20,461 bases of DNA from assembly GCA_009699165.1 (NCBI GenBank), contig WLOR01000009.1, positions 1-20,461 of the forward strand, in the 5' to 3' direction. The stretch comes from Actinomycetota bacterium (GTDB taxonomy: Bacteria; Actinomycetota; Actinomycetes; Nanopelagicales; Nanopelagicaceae). This document shows, one piece after another, positions 15,700 to 20,461 of the stretch (position 1 is its first letter; each line of letters starts with the position of its first letter). The translations under genes and the position numbers were made by a program. The notes beneath the pieces were generated by a model. The model did no database searches. It was not told the DNA's origin and saw only the letters and a program-made list of their open reading frames with translations.

Positions 15700-16796
15700 T
15701 GAGTTTGTTATTGAAAACCCCAACCGATAACCAAGTAAACCGCCTCCCAAAAGTACTCCTGCATGATCATTTAGATGGCGGACTTCGCCCTCAAACTATT
15801 ATCGATATCGCACAGGAGATTGGTTACTCAGCACTTCCCACGCAGGATGTAGATGCCTTAGCTACTTGGTTCCGGGAATCATGTGATTCTGGATCACTTG
15901 TTAGATACCTTGAGACTTTTTCGCACACTATCGCTGTAATGCAGCGGCGCCAGGACATTATTCGAATTGCTCACGAGTGCGCACTCGATCTTGCGCGTGA
16001 TGGCGTTGTCTATGCTGAAGTCCGCGGTGCTCCCGAACTATTCACACAACTAGGTCTATCAATGTCTGAAGTAATTGAAGCCACTCTTGAGGGATATAGA
16101 TCTGGAGAAGTTGCGGCAAAGAAAGAGGGCTACACAATCCGTGTTGAATCTTTACTCTGCGGAATGCGTCAAAATAAGTTGAGTCAAGAAGTTGCAGAGC
16201 TCGCAGTAAAATACCGTGATCAAGGCGTTGTAGGTTTTGACATCGCAGGTCCCGAAGATGGTTTTCCGCCAAGTGATCAGTTAAAGACTTTTGAGTATTT
16301 GCGACAAGAGGATGCCCACTTTACGATTCATGCAGGTGAGGCCTATGGCTTGCCATCTATTTGGGAAGCGATTCAGCTGTGTGGCGCCGAACGTTTAGGC
16401 CATGGAGTTAGAATCATCGATGACATAGATTTTTCTCAAGGAACTCCTAAGTTAGGAAAGTTAGCATCGTATATTCGAGATCGTCGTATTCCTCTCGAAC
16501 TATGCCCTACATCAAATCTACAAACAGGTGCAGCCAAAAGTTATAAGGAACATCCCCTAGGAGTCCTTGCCACGCTTCGATTTAGAGTTACTTTAAATAC
16601 AGACAATCGTTTGATGAGCCAAACATCCATGTCTCATGAGATGAAAGAGTGCGTCAAAGCATTCAACTGGAGTTTTGCTGACCTACAGCGGGTAACGATA
16701 AATGCGATGAAGAGTGCATTTATCTCATACCCTGAACGCCTAGTGATAATCGAAGAGATTATTAAGCCTGCTTATGCAGCTATTGCAGCAGAATAG
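15699..16796 (+). CDS. add: Adenosine deaminase
   Basis: This metal-dependent hydrolase converts adenosine and deoxyadenosine to inosine and deoxyinosine. The 365-residue TIM-barrel protein has HDHLDG (22-27, two metal His), HAGE (211-214, metal His and catalytic Glu), GHGV (234-237), LCPTSN (268-273) and NTDNR (300-304) with metal-binding D302. The N after that Asp, in place of the second Asp of the animal enzyme, and the following LMS are what I recall of the actinobacterial type. The ATG at 15699 overlaps the deoA stop by one base (TAATG). It is the last gene of the plus-strand operon, ending only 6 bp from the 3' end of the convergent operon. No purine nucleoside phosphorylase is visible in this window. 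Confidence 0.96.
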   Translation: MSLLLKTPTDNQVNRLPKVLLHDHLDGGLRPQTIIDIAQEIGYSALPTQDVDALATWFRESCDSGSLVRYLETFSHTIAVMQRRQDIIRIAHECALDLARDGVVYAEVRGAPELFTQLGLSMSEVIEATLEGYRSGEVAAKKEGYTIRVESLLCGMRQNKLSQEVAELAVKYRDQGVVGFDIAGPEDGFPPSDQLKTFEYLRQEDAHFTIHAGEAYGLPSIWEAIQLCGAERLGHGVRIIDDIDFSQGTPKLGKLASYIRDRRIPLELCPTSNLQTGAAKSYKEHPLGVLATLRFRVTLNTDNRLMSQTSMSHEMKECVKAFNWSFADLQRVTINAMKSAFISYPERLVIIEEIIKPAYAAIAAE

Positions 16797-16802
16797 GCGT
16801 TT

Positions 16803-17645
16803 TTAAAGGCCAATTGGGTGCCAGACGGTCTTGTTCTCTAAGAAGGCGAGAATTCGACCGGGATCTGCCGATTTGAAACTATAGATTCGCTTCAGGTTTT
16901 CTGCGCCCGCAACTCTAACCTCACCGTGTGTTTTTGGAGCAAGGCCGGATATATCAAGTCCATCGATATCCATATGCGATGCCATCCAGGGTGCAATCTC
17001 ATCTTTCTTACCAGTCAAGATATTGATAACACCGGCAGGAACATCACTTGTTGCGATGACTTCTGCAAAGCTCATCGCAGATAATGGTGCTTTAGTGCTT
17101 GCCAACACTATAACTGTATTGCCTCCAACAATGATAGGTGCGATGGAGTCGATGAGGCCAAGTAATGAAGGCGTTTCTGGCGCGATTGCTGCGATTACAC
17201 CCATGCTCTCGGGAATCGTGAAATTATAATATGGTCCTGCAACTGGGTTAAGAGCACCAGAGAGTGAAGAGAGTTTATCTGTCCATCCTGCATACCAAAC
17301 CAATCGATCAACAGACTCCGTGACCTCTTTTTCTGCCTTTATTTTTGTGACTCCAGTGACTGAAGTAATCTCATCTACAAACTGGGCGCGACGACCTTCG
17401 AGCATTTCGGCAAGACGATAGAGAATCTGTCCTTTGTTATAGGCCGACGCTTTATTCCATCCCGGCTGCGCCGCACGTGCAGCGACAACGGCATCCTTTA
17501 AATCCTTGCGTGATGCTTGACATGGATTAGCGATAAAGACACCTTTTGCACTCTTTATTTCATATGTGCGACCTGATTCAGTCCTAGGGAATGCACCGTT
17601 AATAAATAACTTATACGTCTTCTTGACATCGATGCGATTACTCAT
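16803..17645 (-). CDS. Short aldehyde-dehydrogenase-like protein lacking the catalytic residues
   Basis: The 280-residue protein resembles the N-terminal, NAD-binding half of an aldehyde dehydrogenase (YKLFINGAF at 11-19, VIAAIAPETPSL at 150-161, IIVGGNTVIVL at 171-181, DVPAGVINILTG at 201-212). It stops before the catalytic domain and has no catalytic Cys or Glu. The usual PWNFP loop has become APETP (155-159) and the KPAE lysine has become LASTKAP, so ordinary dehydrogenase activity is unlikely. The end, KTVWHPIGL, looks like a specific tail rather than random truncation. ATG at 17645 has AAAGG 8-9 bases upstream and overlaps the preceding full-length enzyme by 8 bp, so the two are probably made and assembled together. 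I infer a structural or regulatory partner, comparable to the pseudo-catalytic second domain of ALDH16. A decayed gene is the alternative. Confidence 0.85.
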   Translation of the reverse strand: MSNRIDVKKTYKLFINGAFPRTESGRTYEIKSAKGVFIANPCQASRKDLKDAVVAARAAQPGWNKASAYNKGQILYRLAEMLEGRRAQFVDEITSVTGVTKIKAEKEVTESVDRLVWYAGWTDKLSSLSGALNPVAGPYYNFTIPESMGVIAAIAPETPSLLGLIDSIAPIIVGGNTVIVLASTKAPLSAMSFAEVIATSDVPAGVINILTGKKDEIAPWMASHMDIDGLDISGLAPKTHGEVRVAGAENLKRIYSFKSADPGRILAFLENKTVWHPIGL

Positions 17646-19089
17646 GGCCAACACCTTTCAGATATGCGCTTAAGCCATGTCGCCCACCTTCGCGACCCCA
17701 GCCAGACTCTTTGTAACCACCAAATGGTGATGTGGGATCAAACTTATTAAATGTATTTGCCCAAACAACTCCCGCGCGAAGCTGTTGGCTCGCCCATAGG
17801 ATTCGTGAGCCTTTTTCACTCCAGATACCCGCAGATAGGCCAAAAGGCGTGTTATTAGCCTTATCTATCGCCTCTTGAGGGGTTCTAAAAGTTAAGACAG
17901 AGAGTACAGGGCCAAATATTTCTTCCCGTGCAATTCGATGGGACTGGGTGACTCCGGTAAAGATTGTTGGTGCAAACCAGAAACCTTTCTTAGGAAGTTC
18001 GCACGGTGCACTCCAACGCTGCGCACCCTCGGAATCACCTATTGCTGAAAGTTCACGGATTTTAAGAAGCTGCTCCTTGCTATTTATTGCACCCAAATCC
18101 GTATTTTTATCTAAAGGATCACCGACGCGAATTTTCGCCATTCGCACTTTGAGCTTATCTAAAACTTCTTCCGCAACGCTCTCTTGAAGAATTAATCGCG
18201 ATCCTGCGCAGCATACGTGGCCTTGATTAAAGAATATTCCATTGACGATACCTTCGATGGCCTCATCGATTGCTGCATCCTCAAATACAATATTTGCTGC
18301 CTTGCCACCAAGCTCTAAAGTTACACTTTTATGTGTCGGAGCAACTGCACGCGCTATTAACTTGCCAACTTCGGTAGATCCTGTAAACGCAATCTTGTCG
18401 ATACCTGGGTGATTAACTATGAGAGCGCCAGTTGAACCATCACCAGTAACAATGTTGACGACACCAGCTGGGAGCTCGGCTTGCTGACAGACTTCTGCAA
18501 AGAGCAAAGCAGTCAGTGAGGTACTTTCAGCTGGTTTTAATACAACTGTGTTACCAGCTGCAAGAGCGGGGGCGACTTTCCACGCCAACATCAAAAGTGG
18601 GAAGTTCCATGGAATAATCTGACCTGCAACACCATGTGGCTTAGTCGAGGTTCCAAGACCTGCAAATTCGAGTTTGTCGGCCCATCCGGCATGGTAGAAA
18701 AAATGTGCTGCAGCAAGTGGAACATCTACATCACGGGATTCTCGAATTGGCTTACCGTTATCTAAAGTTTCAAGGACGGCAAACTCACGGGCACGTTCTT
18801 GCAGAATTCGTGCAATGCGAAACAGGTATTTTCCGCGCTCTTTGCCGGCCATCTTTGACCACGTCGATGTATATGCCTGGCGGGCCGCTTTGACTGCAGC
18901 GTCGACCTCAGCCTTTCCAGCCAATGCAATATGGCTCAAAACCTCTTCAGTGGCAGGGTTTATGGTGGGAAAGTGCTTAGCGCCTGTAACGAACTTGCCG
19001 CCGATGAAATGGCCGTATTTAGGCTTGATCGAAACAACTGACCGGGATTCAGGGGCTGGTGCGTATTCAAAGCTCACGGTGGTCTCCAT
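17638..19089 (-). CDS. NAD(P)-dependent aldehyde dehydrogenase (probably acetaldehyde in deoxynucleoside breakdown)
   Basis: The 483-residue enzyme is a full-length aldehyde dehydrogenase. Motifs in order: IPWNFP (159-164, with N162), KPAE (185-188), GSTEVG (237-242, cofactor loop), LELGGK (258-263, general base E259), GHVCCAG (290-296, catalytic C293; the usual Gln of GQxC is His here) and EIFGPV (390-395, with E390). It follows deoC directly (TAATG overlap at 19087-19091), so acetaldehyde released by DeoC is the most likely substrate, giving acetate and NADH. The first 22 residues look flexible and lie before the conserved fold. Its 3' end overlaps the short non-catalytic homologue. Other small aldehydes remain possible substrates. 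Confidence 0.93.
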   Translation of the reverse strand: METTVSFEYAPAPESRSVVSIKPKYGHFIGGKFVTGAKHFPTINPATEEVLSHIALAGKAEVDAAVKAARQAYTSTWSKMAGKERGKYLFRIARILQERAREFAVLETLDNGKPIRESRDVDVPLAAAHFFYHAGWADKLEFAGLGTSTKPHGVAGQIIPWNFPLLMLAWKVAPALAAGNTVVLKPAESTSLTALLFAEVCQQAELPAGVVNIVTGDGSTGALIVNHPGIDKIAFTGSTEVGKLIARAVAPTHKSVTLELGGKAANIVFEDAAIDEAIEGIVNGIFFNQGHVCCAGSRLILQESVAEEVLDKLKVRMAKIRVGDPLDKNTDLGAINSKEQLLKIRELSAIGDSEGAQRWSAPCELPKKGFWFAPTIFTGVTQSHRIAREEIFGPVLSVLTFRTPQEAIDKANNTPFGLSAGIWSEKGSRILWASQQLRAGVVWANTFNKFDPTSPFGGYKESGWGREGGRHGLSAYLKGVGHE

Positions 19090-20036
19090 TAATCAATCGT
19101 TACGTATGCAGGGCTAGCGTAGTAGCCATCATCCATTTTCATGCGTTGCATAAGCAAATCATTTAAAAGGGCACTGGCTCCAATTCGAAATAGTGAGGGG
19201 GTCAACCACTCTGGTCCAGCAGTCTCATTGACGAGCACTAACTGCTTTATTGCATCTTTGGTATTTCTAATTCCTCCAGCAGGTTTGACTCCGATTCGAA
19301 CCTGAGTCATGGCATAAAAATCACGTACAGCTTCGAGCATCACTAAGACCACGGGGGGCGTCGCAGCAGGTGCCACCTTTCCTGTGGAAGTCTTAATGAA
19401 ATCTGCACCAGCTACCATCGCTAAGAAAGAGGCCTTGCGAACATTGTCATACGTGACAAGTTCGCCGGTTTCAAAGATAACTTTCAAGTGAGCGCGCTTG
19501 CCACATAGTTCGCGAATTAATACGATCTCGTTAAAAACATCAATGTACTTGCCGCTTAAGAATGCTCCACGGTCGATGACCATATCGATCTCAGAGGCTC
19601 CTGCATCAAGTGCATCTTTTGTATCTTGAATCTTTACCTCTATCGATGCGCGTCCAGATGGGAAAGCAGTAGAAACCGCTGCAACGCCAACATGGCCGCC
19701 ACCTATTAAATCTAAGTGTTGACGTGCAATGCCGACCATGTCGTTATAGACGCAGACAGCTCCCACGCTTGGAACTGTTGAATCGCTTGGATCTGGTCGA
19801 ACTGCCTTTGTACAGAGTGCTTGAACTTTTCCTGGCGTGTCAGCGCCTTCTAAAGTAGTTAAGTCCACCATTGATATAGCGGTATCAATTGCCCAACGCT
19901 TTGATGTCGTCTTGATACTACGTGTTGCCAACATTGCGGCGCGAGCATCGGCCCCAACTTGATCTACGCCAGAAAGTGTCTTTAAAAACCCCTTCAGAGA
20001 TGCATCTGAGCCATCGACTAAACCGTAATAACTCAC
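19089..20036 (-). CDS. deoC: Deoxyribose-phosphate aldolase
   Basis: This class I aldolase splits 2-deoxyribose-5-phosphate into glyceraldehyde-3-phosphate and acetaldehyde. The Schiff-base lysine is K215 in DFIKTSTGK; K251 in GVKPAGGIR and D151 in EIDMVID complete the catalytic set (equivalent to K167, K201 and D102 in E. coli). At 315 residues it is of the longer, animal-DERA-like type rather than the ~220-260-residue bacterial type, with an N-terminal extension of about 50 residues and a C-terminal tail. The start is GTG at 20036, whose GTGA overlaps the stop of the mutase gene by 4 bp; the stop overlaps the aldehyde dehydrogenase start by one base. It links the phosphorylase product, through the mutase, to glycolysis. 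Confidence 0.96.
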   Translation of the reverse strand: MSYYGLVDGSDASLKGFLKTLSGVDQVGADARAAMLATRSIKTTSKRWAIDTAISMVDLTTLEGADTPGKVQALCTKAVRPDPSDSTVPSVGAVCVYNDMVGIARQHLDLIGGGHVGVAAVSTAFPSGRASIEVKIQDTKDALDAGASEIDMVIDRGAFLSGKYIDVFNEIVLIRELCGKRAHLKVIFETGELVTYDNVRKASFLAMVAGADFIKTSTGKVAPAATPPVVLVMLEAVRDFYAMTQVRIGVKPAGGIRNTKDAIKQLVLVNETAGPEWLTPSLFRIGASALLNDLLMQRMKMDDGYYASPAYVTID

Positions 20037-20461
20037 GATAACAACTCCTTCAATGGAGCACGTAAATGATCGAGGACAATTTGTGCGCTAGCAGAATTTT
20101 TTTCAATTACCTCAATGTAACACTTCATCTTTGCTTCGGTTCCGCTAGGACGGATGATTATTCGAATCGTTCCATCTAGCCAAATGCGCAGCCCATCGGT
20201 TGATGGCAAATCGTCAGTCGGAGTTGATAAATCTTCGATTGAAGTAACACGGTGGCCAGCGATTTGTGCGGGGGGATTGTTGCGTAGGTGGCCCATGATT
20301 GTTCCAACTTGCGAAAGTTCGATTAACCGAATTGAGATTTGCTCAGTGGCATGGAAGCCATGTCTAGCCCATATTTCATCGAGTAAATCCAATAACGTCT
20401 TACCTTCGCTAGCCAAGTCAGTTGCAATTTGCGCCAGTTTGATCGCTGCAGAGATTCCATC
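20033..20461 (-). CDS. Phosphohexomutase-family enzyme, C-terminal part (phosphomannomutase type; likely phosphopentomutase role)
   Basis: The minus-strand frame is open from the window end to the TGA at 20033-20035, giving 142 C-terminal residues; the start lies beyond the window. The TTG at 20416 is internal because the conserved DGISAAIKLAQ precedes it. RPSGTEAKMKCYIEV is the C-terminal phosphate-binding loop of the alpha-D-phosphohexomutase superfamily, and HATEQISIRL followed by LRNNPPAQIAGHRV fits the actinobacterial phosphomannomutase-like subgroup. Because it is translationally coupled to deoC and the cluster has a nucleoside phosphorylase but no DeoB in view, I infer that it converts (deoxy)ribose-1-phosphate to the 5-phosphate. 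The substrate is not proven by the visible part; the active-site Ser and sugar loop lie outside. Confidence 0.88.
   Translation of the reverse strand, partial: DGISAAIKLAQIATDLASEGKTLLDLLDEIWARHGFHATEQISIRLIELSQVGTIMGHLRNNPPAQIAGHRVTSIEDLSTPTDDLPSTDGLRIWLDGTIRIIIRPSGTEAKMKCYIEVIEKNSASAQIVLDHLRAPLKELLS

Noticed and set aside
16803..17645. Calling the short dehydrogenase homologue a pseudogene
   Set aside because: The frame is intact, has its own ribosome-binding site and coupling, and ends in a distinctive tail; no remnant of the missing half is visible before add.
1..20461. CRISPR array, insertion sequence, prophage, tRNA or rRNA
   Set aside because: No regularly spaced repeats, transposase or integrase motifs, or RNA-gene signatures were seen.

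Overview
The window looks like part of an actinobacterial genome with unusually low GC for that phylum (my rough impression is mid-40s percent). The adenosine deaminase (TDNRLMS-type end), the hexomutase (HATEQISIRL-type end) and the deoC/double aldehyde dehydrogenase cluster are all of actinobacterial type. With very tight gene packing and a heavy investment in nucleoside uptake, this suggests a streamlined freshwater actinobacterium of the acI / Nanopelagicales kind. That placement is inference from gene content, not a database match.

Layout, left to right. (1) 1-765, plus strand: the 3' part of a coiled-coil/DUF1566-like, probably surface, protein. (2) 785-6093, minus strand: a five-gene glycan or cell-envelope block, read from high to low coordinates: a GT8 glycosyltransferase, two tandem TupA-like ATP-grasp proteins, a DegT/DnrJ sugar aminotransferase, and a glycosyltransferase-like/methyltransferase fusion. 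(3) 6102-7562, minus strand: an NCS1 nucleobase permease directly upstream of that block, only 8 bp away. (4) 7759-8757, plus: tryptophanyl-tRNA synthetase. (5) 8932-16796, plus: a nucleoside-use operon made of a BMP/PnrA-type binding protein, a strong stem-loop, a double-ABC ATPase, two permeases, cytidine deaminase, pyrimidine-nucleoside phosphorylase and adenosine deaminase. (6) 16803-20461, minus, meeting the previous operon tail to tail with 6 bp between: a phosphohexomutase-family enzyme (cut by the window end), DeoC, a complete aldehyde dehydrogenase and a short aldehyde-dehydrogenase-like protein that lacks the catalytic residues.

The right-hand 12 kb reads as one pathway. Nucleosides enter by the ABC system. 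Cytidine and adenosine are deaminated, and pyrimidine (deoxy)nucleosides are phosphorolysed to base plus (deoxy)ribose-1-phosphate. The mutase probably makes the 5-phosphate, DeoC splits deoxyribose-5-phosphate into glyceraldehyde-3-phosphate and acetaldehyde, and the aldehyde dehydrogenase oxidises the acetaldehyde. The NCS1 permease may handle free bases. The most interesting points are the aldehyde dehydrogenase plus pseudo-aldehyde-dehydrogenase pair, which looks like a split ALDH16, the GT-methyltransferase fusion, the tandem ATP-grasp paralogues, a GT8 enzyme with its usual metal-binding His replaced by Gln, and a highly codon-biased binding protein with no lipid anchor. No RNA genes, mobile elements, CRISPR arrays or long repeats were seen. 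The longest gene-free stretch is 196 bp.
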